NCBI RefSeq assembly: GCF_001418135.1
Contig: NZ_LIPQ01000033.1
Coordinates: 1 to 34,650 of the forward strand
Length of the DNA: 34,650 nucleotides
Source: Streptomyces aureus
Lineage (GTDB): Bacteria > Actinomycetota > Actinomycetes > Streptomycetales > Streptomycetaceae
Reading direction: 5' to 3'
Shown here piece after piece: positions 16,714 through 24,838 of the stretch (positions are counted from its first letter, which is position 1; every line of letters starts with the position of its first letter). Position numbers and translations under genes: made by a program. The notes beneath the pieces are model-generated. The model had not been told where the DNA came from. It ran no database searches and worked only from the letters and a program-made list of their open reading frames with translations.

Positions 16714-16749
16714 CCGCCACGCGCGCGTTCCTCCTCGCGGAGGTCCGGA

Positions 16750-17811
16750 CTACTTGTTGAGGTCCGCCTTCGGCAGCGGGGTCGCCGCCGCCGACTGCGG
16801 CGAGGTGGCCGAGGCGAACGCCGACGGCGCCGCCATGCCCGCGGTCGGGTCCGCGGCCGACTCCTCGGCCTGCGCCGGAAGCCCGCCCACGATCCGGATG
16901 CCCGCCTGGTCCAGGCCCTGCTTGATCCGCCAGCGCAGCTCGCGCTCCACGCCCAGCGCCTTCCCCGGCATCGTCTTCGCCGAGACCCGGACGGTCATCG
17001 AGTCGAGCAGCACCTCGCTGAGACCGAGCACCTCCACCGGACCCCAGAGGCGCTCGTTCCACGGCTCCTCCTTGGCCATGGCCTCCGCCGCCTCCACGAT
17101 CACGGACCGCACCTTCTCCAGGTCCTCCGTCGGCCGGACGGTCACGTCCACGCCCGCCGTCGCCCAGCCCTGGCTGAGGTTCCCTATCCGCTTGATCTCG
17201 CCGTTGCGCACGTACCAGATCTCGCCGTCCACGCCGCGCAGCTTGGTCACCCGCAGACCGACCTCCACGACCTCGCCGGAGGCCACGCCCGCGTCGACCG
17301 AGTCACCCACGCCGTACTGGTCCTCCAGGATCATGAAGACACCCGACAGGAAGTCCGTCACCAGGTTCCGCGCGCCGAAACCGATCGCCACACCGGCCAC
17401 ACCGGCCGAGGCGAGCAGCGGCGCCAGGTCGATCTTGAAGGCACCCAGGATCATCAGCCCGGCCGTACCCAGGATCAGGAACGACGCCACCGAACGCAGG
17501 ACCGAACCGATCGCCTCCGAGCGCTGCCGCCGGCGCTCGGTGTTGACGAGGAGACCGCCCAGGGCCGTCCCCTCCACCGCCTGCGCCGAACGGTTCATCC
17601 GCTCGATCAGCTTCGTCAGGGCCCGCCGCACGGCCATCCGCAGAAGCAGCGCGACGATCAGGATCAGCAGGATGCGCAGGCCCGTGTTCAGCCAGGTGGA
17701 CCAGTTCTCCTCCACCCAGCTCGCCGCGTTCGTGGCCTTCTCCGCCGCCTCGTCGAGGGTCACCGGAATGGGCTCGGGTTCGGTGGCAGCCGCACGGGCG
17801 GACCAAAACAC
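16750..17811 (-). CDS. MscS-family small mechanosensitive ion channel
   Basis: A 353-residue membrane channel. An N-terminal helix (LNTGLRILLILIVALLLRM) and a second (SVASFLILGTAGLMILGAF) precede the pore-lining third helix and the MscS signature ASAGVAGVAIGFGARNLVTDFLSGVFMILEDQYGVGD. A beta domain and mixed alpha/beta vestibule follow, then an Ala/Ser/Pro-rich tail. It would release solutes on osmotic down-shock. The GTG at 17811 was chosen because GGAGG lies seven bases upstream; an in-frame ATG at 17829 has no ribosome site and would add six residues. It is transcribed alone, away from the HNH gene. Confidence 0.88.
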   Translation of the reverse strand: MFWSARAAATEPEPIPVTLDEAAEKATNAASWVEENWSTWLNTGLRILLILIVALLLRMAVRRALTKLIERMNRSAQAVEGTALGGLLVNTERRRQRSEAIGSVLRSVASFLILGTAGLMILGAFKIDLAPLLASAGVAGVAIGFGARNLVTDFLSGVFMILEDQYGVGDSVDAGVASGEVVEVGLRVTKLRGVDGEIWYVRNGEIKRIGNLSQGWATAGVDVTVRPTEDLEKVRSVIVEAAEAMAKEEPWNERLWGPVEVLGLSEVLLDSMTVRVSAKTMPGKALGVERELRWRIKQGLDQAGIRIVGGLPAQAEESAADPTAGMAAPSAFASATSPQSAAATPLPKADLNK

Positions 17812-17933
17812 GGGAGAACCTCCAGGCATCGCGTACGCAGACCATCCACAGTAACGGGGCGCCGGACATGGTCCCGTTGCTCTGTTCGAGGGAGAGACCG
17901 ACCTCACCCGGGCAAAGAGAAGGAGACATGCCG

Positions 17934-18002
17934 ATGTGGTCGAGAACACGCCGGGCCCGTCACCCCGATCCCGGTACGTGGTGGCGTTCCGACCAGGCAT
18001 GA
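17934..18002 (+). CDS. Possible small leader ORF upstream of the HNH gene
   Basis: A 22-codon reading frame, MWSRTRRARHPDPGTWWRSDQA, whose ATG sits eight bases after AGGAG. A second ATG two codons upstream (17928) is closer to that site. It ends 64 bases before the HNH start. Arg and Trp are enriched, but I recognise no known leader peptide. It could be chance in a GC-rich leader. Confidence 0.3.
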   Translation: MWSRTRRARHPDPGTWWRSDQA

Positions 18003-18066
18003 GGAGAGACTGAGAGCAGTTCGTCCCGGCGCGAGCCACGCGCCGCCGGCGTCATAGGAGGCATCC

Positions 18067-18630
18067 GTGCCGCATGTCCTGGTCCTCAACGCGTCGTACG
18101 AGCCGCTCGGCGTCGTACCGCTCCGCCGCGCACTCGTCCTCGTCCTGGAGAACAAGGCTCTCTGCCTCGAGGAATCCGGCGCCTTCCTGCACAGCGAGAC
18201 CCAAGTCGTCCCCGCGCCCAGCGTGGTGCGACTGAAGCGCTTCGTGCGGGTCCCCTACCGGGGGCCCGTTCCCTTGACCCGCAGAGCCCTCTTCGCACGT
18301 GACGGCGGGCGCTGCATGTACTGCGGGGGCGTCGCGACCAGCGTCGACCACGTCATCCCCCGCAGCCGCGGGGGCACGCACGCCTGGGAGAACGTGGTGG
18401 CGGCCTGCCGCCGCTGCAACCACGTCAAGGCCGACCGGCACCTGCGCGAGATCGGCTGGCGGCTGCGCCACCAACCGGCCCCGCCGACCGGCCTGGCCTG
18501 GCGGATCATCGGGACCGGACACCGGGACCCCCGCTGGCTGCCGTACCTCCAGCCGTACGGCGCCGAGGACGTGATGGCCCGGATCGACTCCGTCGCCGAC
18601 GCCCCCGTGAGGGCGCTGACGACGGGTTGA
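18067..18630 (+). CDS. HNH endonuclease
   Basis: A 187-residue protein. An N-terminal part (MPHVLVLNASYEPLGVVPLR) typical of this widespread actinobacterial and cyanobacterial HNH subgroup precedes the HNH fold: CMYC (C83, C86), DHVIPRSRGG (catalytic D94-H95), N109 and CRRCN (C114, C117). The four Cys bind structural zinc, and the Asp-His-Asn set holds the catalytic metal. The GTG start follows AGGAGG seven bases upstream. It stands alone, divergent from the MscS channel, with no partner methylase or toxin-antitoxin mate nearby. Chromosomal members of this group have no settled role; DNA repair or recombination is a guess. Confidence 0.93.
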   Translation: MPHVLVLNASYEPLGVVPLRRALVLVLENKALCLEESGAFLHSETQVVPAPSVVRLKRFVRVPYRGPVPLTRRALFARDGGRCMYCGGVATSVDHVIPRSRGGTHAWENVVAACRRCNHVKADRHLREIGWRLRHQPAPPTGLAWRIIGTGHRDPRWLPYLQPYGAEDVMARIDSVADAPVRALTTG

Positions 18631-18641
18631 GCCGGGCCTTT

Positions 18642-18677
18642 CGCGTACGTACGCGGGACCACGCGCGTACGTACGCG
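18642..18677. repeat. Two identical 14-bp perfect palindromes
   Basis: CGCGTACGTACGCG occurs at 18642-18655 and at 18664-18677, 22 bp start to start (about two helical turns). It lies between the convergent HNH and GH84 genes. Each copy is fully self-complementary, so it has no loop of its own; the two copies can also pair with each other. It may act as a terminator or a protein site. Confidence 0.85.
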
Positions 18678-18709
18678 GGGGCGGGTACGGCACGGGAGCG
18701 GCGTGCCCC

Positions 18710-21700
18710 TCAGGGGGCGGGCCGCTCCTCGGGCGTGCCCTCCGACGCGTCGTCCGGTGCCGTGCCACCGGCCCCCGTCGGCGGCTCCGCCGGCTGACCG
18801 GGCCGGTCCTGCTGCTCCCCGGCCACCGCATAGGTCTCCACCGACCAGAGCGAATAGCCGTACTGCGTCGCCCGCGCGTCGCCCTGCACCCGCAGGAAGC
18901 GGGTGTCCGCCGCGTCCATCCGCACCGACTCCCGGCCGCCCCGGCCCTCCGCGACCGTCGCCGCCGTACGCCACACACGCCCGTCGGCCGAGACCTGGAC
19001 CCGGTAGCGGGAGGCGTACGCGTCCTGCCAGTGCAGCACCACCTGCCCTATCCGGGCCGGCTCCGGCAGCTCCAGCTGCCACCAGGCGCCGTCCTCCGCC
19101 GGCGAGGACCAACGGGTGGCCGGATCGCCGTCCACCGCCAGGGCGGCCGGGAAGTCCGGCGTCTCGTCGCCCGAGGAGGAGGCCGTCGCCGTCCGCGCCA
19201 GATCGGGGCCCGCCGTACGGGGGAAGGCCCGCACCGTCAGCACCCGCTCCTCGCCCGCGAACGACACCGGCACCCGGTACGTGCCCGCGTGCGCGTCCGG
19301 CGCCACCGACACCTCCAGGGGCACCGTCGACCGGGCACCGCGCTCGACCACCGCCTGCTCCGGCAGCGTGACCGTGATCCCCTTCGGGGCCTTCGCCGTC
19401 AGCGGCCCCCGCACCTCGCCCGCGCGCAGACCCGACAGCTCCACGTCCACCCGCTGGGCCGGGCCGCCGATCTCCGCGTCCGTCTCCGTCCGGGCCAGAT
19501 CGAGCGCCGCGCGCGGCCCGTCCGCGAACCACGGCACGAGCGAGCGCACCGCGGGCGCCGGCCCGTCGCCGCTCCACACCACCCGCAGCGCCTCCGCCCG
19601 CAGCCCCTTGAGCTCGGCCTGCGTCCAGCCGGACGCCGACAGCGGGCCGAGCGGGCGCCAGCCCTCGCCCTCGACGTACGCCTCCACGCGCGCGTCGCGC
19701 GGGTCCCCGGCACCCGGATCCGTCATCACCGTCAGGGCCTCCACGGGCCGCGCCCGGTCGAGCCGCACGGTGTACGAGTCGGTGGCGCGGTCGGCACGCG
19801 CCTTCGGCGTCCGGTCGGCGCCCGTCCAGGCCTTCGCCCGGTCCACCGCGCGCGTGAGGAACGGGTCGAGCACCCCCGCTCCGACCGTCACCCGGCCGGC
19901 CGAGAGGTCCTTCCGCAGCGACTCCAGGCTCAACTGCGCCCGCCACGCCGCCGCCCCGTCACCGGACTCCTGGGCGACCAGCATGTCGACCGCCGTCTCG
20001 CCCGCCCGGCCGTAACGGGCGAGCTGATCGAGCCAGGGGCCGGTCTCGTCGTCGAGGGTGCCGCCGGCGGTGCCCGAGAGCCGCCCGGGGGCCTCGCGCA
20101 TCACGGTGAACGCGGACCGCAGCTCCCGCGCCGCCTTCTCCCGCCCGGGGGCCGCGTCGGTCCCCGCGCTCGTGCGCGAGGCCCAGAAGGCCGCCAGGAG
20201 GGGCTTCAGGTACGCCGATTCGGCCGCCGGGTCGAGCACCGACGAGGCGCCGTTCCCCGCGAGCGCCCGCAGCGCCTCGCGGGCGGCCGGCTCCGGGCCC
20301 GCGAGGTCGTCGACGGCCGCCCGCCAGGACGCCTCCGGCCGGTAGCCGCGCGGGTTCCAGGCGTAGTCGGCGGTGGTGAAGAGCGGGACGCGGGAGGCCG
20401 CGGGCTGCGCCATCGCGAGCGCGAGGAAGGCGGCGGAACCGGCGGCCACGGCCGGCTCACGGCCCGTCGCGGGGCCGAGGAACAGCCGGTCCTGCGCGTA
20501 GTCGTTGACCGGGTAGTTGTCCATGGTGACCAGCGGATGGCGCAGGGCGGCCCGGGTCCGTGCCAGCTCCCCGCCGGTGATCGAACGCGGCACGACACCG
20601 ACGCCGGTCCACGCCACCCGCACGTCCGCGTCGAGCGCCTCGCCGAACCGGGTGCGGTAGGCGGTCGCGCCGTCCTGGTAGTACTCCGTCGGCATCACCG
20701 TCAGCGGCTCGGCGTCCGGATGGCGTTCGGCGAGGTGCCGGGCGACCGTGTTCGCCACGCGCGCGTGGGCGGCGGCCGCGGCCTCGGGGCCCCGCCCGAA
20801 GGTGTCGGCGTCCCGGTCGCAGTGCCACTCGTCGTACGAGGCGTCCTGGAACTGGAGCTGGAAGGAGCGCACCCCGAGCGCCCACATCGCGTCGAGCTTC
20901 CGCGTCAGCGCCGCCATGTCGCCGACCGAGGACAGGCACATGGACTGGGCGGGCGCCACGGCCCAGCCGAGCGTCACGTGGTTGGCGCGGGCCCGCTCCG
21001 CGAGCGCCCGGAACTCGGCCTGCTGCGCCGCCGGGTAGGGGTCGCGCCACTGCACCCCCCGGTACGGGTCGTCGCCGGGCGCGTACAGATAGCGGTTCTG
21101 CTTGGTGCGGCCCAGGAAGTCGATCTGGGCGAGCCGCTGTTCGGCCGTCCAGGGCGTCCCGTAGAAGCCCTCGGTGATCCCGCGCTCGGCCGTGCCCGGC
21201 CAGTCGCGCACGACGACCCCCGGGATCTCCCGGCCGCCGCCGAGGAGCTGACGCAGCGTCTGCACGGCGTGGAACAGCCCGTCGCCGCCCACCCCGTCCA
21301 GGACGACCGTGTCCCGGCCCCCGAGGCGGCCCGTGGCGAGCCGGTAGCCACCGCGCGGCAGATCGAGCCGGTCGGGCACTCGCAGGGCGCTCAGCGCGTC
21401 CTCGGCGGCCTCGCCCGAGGGGCCCGCGACCCGGAAGAGCGGCCCCCGGCCCGGGAGTCCGGTGTGGACGGTCCGCACCCCGGCGGCCCGCAGCAGCTCG
21501 CGCAGGGCGGCGAGGGCGTACGGATCGGCGTCGGCGTCCGCGAGCAGGGTCACCTCGTCCCCGAGGGACACGGCGGGCCCGGCGGCGGTCAGCGACTGCG
21601 GACGGGGCCAGACGGCGGGCACACGCGCGGAGGCTGCCTCGGCGGAGCCGGCGGAGGGGGCCGTGGCCGAGGAAGCGGCGGGGGCGGCCGGGTCCACCGG

Positions 21701-21907
21701 GACGCCCGGCGCCACCGGGACGCCCGGCGCCACCGGGGCGAACGGCGCCGCCGGGGCGAACGGCGCGGTCTTCGCGCGCTCGTTCGGGGCCGTCCCCTGG
21801 ACCGCCTGCGCCGAGCCCGGCACCGCCCCGCCGAGAAGGCCGCCGATGACGGCGGCGGCGACGGCCGTCGCGGTGCGCCTGCTGCGCCCGAGGTGCCCGA
21901 GGTGCAC
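18710..21907 (-). CDS. Secreted GH84-type beta-N-acetylglucosaminidase with discoidin domain
   Basis: A 1065-residue exported protein. The signal peptide (about 1-35, LGRSRRTATAVAAAVIGGLL) is followed by an Ala/Pro repeat (about 48-95), a GH20b-like N-domain (about 96-235), the GH84 barrel (about 240-520; ERGITEGFYGTPW, YLYAPGDDPYRG), a helical domain, an NPCBM/NEW3-like beta domain (about 795-890), an F5/8C discoidin domain (about 895-1035) and a Pro/Gly tail. Where family members have the catalytic Asp-Asp in LLFDD, this protein has LQFQD (Q354-D355). The GTG at 21907 follows AGGGAGA. It would release terminal GlcNAc from glycans outside the cell if active. It is not part of the csn operon but fits the local amino-sugar theme. 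Confidence 0.9.
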   Translation of the reverse strand: MHLGHLGRSRRTATAVAAAVIGGLLGGAVPGSAQAVQGTAPNERAKTAPFAPAAPFAPVAPGVPVAPGVPVDPAAPAASSATAPSAGSAEAASARVPAVWPRPQSLTAAGPAVSLGDEVTLLADADADPYALAALRELLRAAGVRTVHTGLPGRGPLFRVAGPSGEAAEDALSALRVPDRLDLPRGGYRLATGRLGGRDTVVLDGVGGDGLFHAVQTLRQLLGGGREIPGVVVRDWPGTAERGITEGFYGTPWTAEQRLAQIDFLGRTKQNRYLYAPGDDPYRGVQWRDPYPAAQQAEFRALAERARANHVTLGWAVAPAQSMCLSSVGDMAALTRKLDAMWALGVRSFQLQFQDASYDEWHCDRDADTFGRGPEAAAAAHARVANTVARHLAERHPDAEPLTVMPTEYYQDGATAYRTRFGEALDADVRVAWTGVGVVPRSITGGELARTRAALRHPLVTMDNYPVNDYAQDRLFLGPATGREPAVAAGSAAFLALAMAQPAASRVPLFTTADYAWNPRGYRPEASWRAAVDDLAGPEPAAREALRALAGNGASSVLDPAAESAYLKPLLAAFWASRTSAGTDAAPGREKAARELRSAFTVMREAPGRLSGTAGGTLDDETGPWLDQLARYGRAGETAVDMLVAQESGDGAAAWRAQLSLESLRKDLSAGRVTVGAGVLDPFLTRAVDRAKAWTGADRTPKARADRATDSYTVRLDRARPVEALTVMTDPGAGDPRDARVEAYVEGEGWRPLGPLSASGWTQAELKGLRAEALRVVWSGDGPAPAVRSLVPWFADGPRAALDLARTETDAEIGGPAQRVDVELSGLRAGEVRGPLTAKAPKGITVTLPEQAVVERGARSTVPLEVSVAPDAHAGTYRVPVSFAGEERVLTVRAFPRTAGPDLARTATASSSGDETPDFPAALAVDGDPATRWSSPAEDGAWWQLELPEPARIGQVVLHWQDAYASRYRVQVSADGRVWRTAATVAEGRGGRESVRMDAADTRFLRVQGDARATQYGYSLWSVETYAVAGEQQDRPGQPAEPPTGAGGTAPDDASEGTPEERPAP

Positions 21908-21950
21908 GGGGGTCTCCCTTCGGCCGGGGCCACCGGCCGCTCGCCGATTT

Positions 21951-21970
21951 GGTCACGAGTGGGTCACGAG
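21951..21970 (-). promoter_or_regulatory. Direct repeats upstream of the GH84 gene
   Basis: GGTCACGAG is repeated at 21951-21959 and 21962-21970, 11 bp apart, which is about one helical turn. It lies about 45-65 bases before the GH84 start. This could be a regulator site, but no family consensus is recognised. Confidence 0.35.
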
Positions 21971-22145
21971 CCCACCACCCGTCGCACTGAGGTGTCAATG
22001 CACACGGCCGATGTGTCGCCTTTGCCCGGCGAGCCGTCGGCGAGGTGACGTCACTCCGCCACTTTCCGCCGGTAAAACGAGGTGCGGTGGGTAGGGCTCA
22101 GTCGTTACCCAGGTCCCACCAGTCGAGACGAATCGGGAGACCCCC

Positions 22146-22343
22146 GTGACCACGACCGCCCCGCACCTCGGACGGATACGGATTCCGGAGCAGCCGGCCA
22201 GGACGGACGAGCCGCTGACCAGCGAGCCGCCGCTCCCCGACGCCGCGCCCCTCACCAGCGAGCCGCCGCTGACCGTGGCGGCCCCCCTCACCAGCGAACC
22301 CACCGCCCCAGGAAGTGCGGGCACGGAGTCCCCCGGAGTGTGA
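22146..22343 (+). CDS. Small Pro-rich repeat protein upstream of malQ
   Basis: A 65-residue reading frame from GTG at 22146, preceded by GGGAG. It ends with TGA one base before the malQ GTG, so translation of the two would be coupled. The protein has no Cys, no signal peptide and no membrane helix. It holds three copies of a 12-residue unit containing PLTSEP (about residues 23, 35 and 47), encoded by a 36-base DNA repeat. I recognise no family. Coding is supported by the ribosome site, the in-phase repeat and the tight junction with malQ. It could instead be an untranslated leader in which the repeat is the functional part. Confidence 0.55.
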   Translation: MTTTAPHLGRIRIPEQPARTDEPLTSEPPLPDAAPLTSEPPLTVAAPLTSEPTAPGSAGTESPGV

Positions 22344-22344
22344 A

Positions 22345-24462
22345 GTGACCCTGGCCCGTCTCGCCGCCCGTCACGGCGTCGCCACCGCCTACAGCCCCTC
22401 CGCGGGGGTCACCGTCCCCGTGCCTGACGCCACCGTGGTGGCCGTCCTCGGTGCCCTCGGCGTGGACGCGGCGACGCCGGAAGCGGTCGCCGCCGCCCTC
22501 GACGCGGCCGAACGGGCCGACCGGGAGCGCCTCCTGCCCCCGACCCTGGTCCGGTGGCGTGGCGCGGAGCCCGCCCGCCCGCCGGACCTGCCGCCCGGCA
22601 CCCGGCTCCGGGTCACCACCGAGGACGGCGACGCCGTCACCGGCCAGAACTGGGAGCACCTTCCCCTCGGCGTCCACGCGGTCGAGGCGCAGGCCCCCGA
22701 CGGGCGCGCAGCCACCGCCACCCTGATCGTCGCCCCCGCGCGCGTGCCCGCCCCCGAGCGGCGCGCGTACGGGCTGCTCGTCCAGCTCTACTCGCTGCTC
22801 TCCACCCGCTCCTGGGGCATGGGCGACCTCGGCGACCTGCGGGAACTCGCCACCTGGGCCGGCCGCACGCACGGCGCCGGCTTCGTCCAGGTCAACCCGC
22901 TCCACGCGGGCGTGCCCGGGGCCCCGAGCGACCCCTCCCCGTACCGCCCGTCCTCGCGCCGCTTCCCCGACCCGGTCCATCTGCGGATCGAGGAGATCCC
23001 CGAGTACGCCCTGGTCGGCCCCGAGCGCCGCGAGGAACTCGACCTGATCCTCGCCGACGCCGCCGACCTGCGTGAACGGGTCCTCGGCAAGGGCGCGGTG
23101 ATCGACCGGGACGCCGTGTGGGAGGTCAAGCGGCGCGCCCTCGAACTCGTCGTGGGCGGCGTGGAACTCGGTCCCGGCAGGCGCGCCGACTTCCACGACT
23201 TCCTCGCCGCCCGCGGCAGCGCCCTGGAGGACCACGCCACCTACCAGGCCCTCGCCGAGCGGCACGGCCACCACTGGCGGACCTGGCCCGAGGAGCTGCG
23301 CTCCCCGCGCGCGGCGGAGGCCGTCGTCCGCGACGACCCCGCCCTCGCCGCCCGGGTCGACTTCCACTGCCGGCTGGCCTGGCTGACGGACCGGCAGCTC
23401 GCCGACGCCGCAGCGGCCGCCCGCGCGGCCGGGATGGAGGTCGGGATCGTCCACGACCTGGCGGTCGGCGTCCACCCGGAGGGCTCCGACGCCTGGGCCC
23501 AGCAGGACGCCTTCGCGGCCGGCATGTCGGTCGGCGCCCCGCCCGACGCCTTCAACTCCCGCGGCCAGGACTGGGGCCTGCCGCCCTGGCGGCCCGACGC
23601 CCTGGCCGCCACCGGCTACGCCCCGTACCGCGGGCTCCTGCGCGAACTCCTGCGCCACGCGGGCGCGCTGCGCATCGACCATGTGATGGGCCTGTTCCGG
23701 CTCTGGTGGGTGCCGGAGGGCCGCGAGCCCACCGAGGGCACCTATGTCCGGTACGACGCCGGGGCGATGCTCGCCGTCCTCGTCCTGGAGGCCCACCGCG
23801 CCGGAGCCCTCGTCATCGGCGAGGACCTCGGCACGGTCGAGTCCGGCGTACGGGAGGAGCTGGCCGCGCGCGGGGTGTTCGGCACCTCCGTGCTCTGGTT
23901 CGAGCGGGACTGGGCGGCCTCGGGCCGTCCGCTGGCCCCGGCCGAGTGGCGCGCGGAGTGCGTGGCCACCGCCACGACCCACGACCTGCCCCCGACCGCC
24001 GCCCGGCTCTCCGGCGACCACGTCACCCTGCGGCACCGCCTCGGCATGCTCCCCGGAGACCTGGCGCGCGAGCGGGCGGCGGACGCCGCCGAGACCGCCG
24101 AGTGGCTGGGCCTGTTCCAGCGGCTCGGTCTGCTCCCGGAGGGCCCGGGAGCCGAGGAGGCCGAGATCAGGGCCGTCCACCGGTTCCTGCTCGACACCCC
24201 GGCCCGGATGGTGGGTGTCTGGCTGCCGGACGCGGTGGGCGACCGCAGACCGCAGAACCTGCCCGGCACCTGGGACGAGTACCCCAACTGGCGGCTGCCG
24301 CTCGCGGACGCGGACGGGCAGCCGATGACCCTGGAGCGCCTCGCCGCCTCGCCCCGGGCGCACGCCCTGCTGCGCGAACTCCACGCGCGCACGGCGCTCC
24401 CGGAGACACGTACGGCCCGCTCCGACGCCCGTACGGCACCCCCGGGCGCGCGGTCCGATTAG
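22345..24462 (+). CDS. malQ: 4-alpha-glucanotransferase (amylomaltase)
   Basis: A 705-residue cytoplasmic GH77 enzyme that transfers alpha-1,4-glucan chains between maltodextrins, as part of glycogen and maltose metabolism. An N-terminal domain of about 135 residues, typical of the long actinobacterial form, precedes the barrel. Active-site landmarks are SPYRPSSRRF near 198-207, the nucleophile D445 in ALRIDHVMG, the acid/base E493 in VIGEDLGTV, and D547 in TTHDLPPT. The GTG at 22345 was chosen because it lies one base after the preceding TGA, with GGAG upstream; a longer frame from 22315 lacks a ribosome site. No other maltose gene adjoins it. Confidence 0.95.
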   Translation: MTLARLAARHGVATAYSPSAGVTVPVPDATVVAVLGALGVDAATPEAVAAALDAAERADRERLLPPTLVRWRGAEPARPPDLPPGTRLRVTTEDGDAVTGQNWEHLPLGVHAVEAQAPDGRAATATLIVAPARVPAPERRAYGLLVQLYSLLSTRSWGMGDLGDLRELATWAGRTHGAGFVQVNPLHAGVPGAPSDPSPYRPSSRRFPDPVHLRIEEIPEYALVGPERREELDLILADAADLRERVLGKGAVIDRDAVWEVKRRALELVVGGVELGPGRRADFHDFLAARGSALEDHATYQALAERHGHHWRTWPEELRSPRAAEAVVRDDPALAARVDFHCRLAWLTDRQLADAAAAARAAGMEVGIVHDLAVGVHPEGSDAWAQQDAFAAGMSVGAPPDAFNSRGQDWGLPPWRPDALAATGYAPYRGLLRELLRHAGALRIDHVMGLFRLWWVPEGREPTEGTYVRYDAGAMLAVLVLEAHRAGALVIGEDLGTVESGVREELAARGVFGTSVLWFERDWAASGRPLAPAEWRAECVATATTHDLPPTAARLSGDHVTLRHRLGMLPGDLARERAADAAETAEWLGLFQRLGLLPEGPGAEEAEIRAVHRFLLDTPARMVGVWLPDAVGDRRPQNLPGTWDEYPNWRLPLADADGQPMTLERLAASPRAHALLRELHARTALPETRTARSDARTAPPGARSD

Positions 24463-24482
24463 GTGTTCGCTACGTTTGCACC

Positions 24483-24710
24483 GTGGACAAGAAGAACGCA
24501 CTGCGCGCCGGCTCGCTCGCGGCCGGCACGACGCTGATGATGCTGCTCATGTCGTCCCCCGCGCTCGCGCTCACCCGCGACGACGGCGACGACCCGGCCC
24601 CCAAGCTGTCGGTCATGGAGACCCTCGGCCTGTTCGTGGCCGCACCGCTGGTGCTGTTCCTGGTGATCGCCGGTCTCGTGATGCTGCTCGACAAGTCCAA
24701 GAAGGCCTGA
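24483..24710 (+). CDS. Small membrane protein of unknown function
   Basis: A 75-residue protein. A signal-like hydrophobic stretch (about 10-30, ending SSPALALT) is followed by a short acidic segment (RDDGDD) and a C-terminal membrane helix (about 47-68, TLGLFVAAPLVLFLVIAGLVMLL) with a Lys-rich tail DKSKKA. The topology suggests an exported N-terminus and a C-terminal anchor with its tail in the cytoplasm. I know of no function. The GTG has no ribosome site at normal spacing. TACGTT at 24471-24476 could be a -10 box placing the transcript start at or next to the GTG, so a leaderless mRNA is possible. It starts 20 bases after malQ. Confidence 0.8.
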   Translation: MDKKNALRAGSLAAGTTLMMLLMSSPALALTRDDGDDPAPKLSVMETLGLFVAAPLVLFLVIAGLVMLLDKSKKA

Positions 24711-24731
24711 CCGCCTCCTCCTCCGCTCCGC

Positions 24732-24772
24732 CGAGGGCGCCGCACGGTACGCCGTACCGTGCGGCGCCCTCG
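24732..24772. terminator. Perfect 19-bp hairpin between convergent genes
   Basis: The arms 24732-24750 and 24754-24772 are perfectly complementary over 19 bp with a 3-base loop (GCC). It lies 21 bases after the small membrane-protein gene and 66 bases beyond the end of the convergent MarR gene. It probably stops transcription from both sides. Confidence 0.92.
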
Positions 24773-24838
24773 CGTGCGTGGAAACCGCGTGCGGGAAGGT
24801 GCGCGCGGCCCCCATCGGGGTCGCCGCCCGAGTGGGTC

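Noticed and set aside
18067..18630. HNH gene as part of a restriction, phage or defence island
   Set aside because: There is no methylase, helicase, integrase or other defence gene nearby, and base composition matches the surroundings. It looks like a fixed chromosomal gene.
21699..21775. CRISPR-like or minisatellite array (repeats around CCGGGACGCCCGGCGCCA)
   Set aside because: The repeats are within the coding sequence of the Ala/Pro linker of the GH84 protein and reflect repeated APGVPV/APFAP codons.
22110..22135. DasR (dre) site upstream of malQ/GH84, read as ACTGGTGGGACCTGG on the minus strand
   Set aside because: Only one half resembles the dre consensus ACTGGTCTAGACCAGT, and the dyad is broken.
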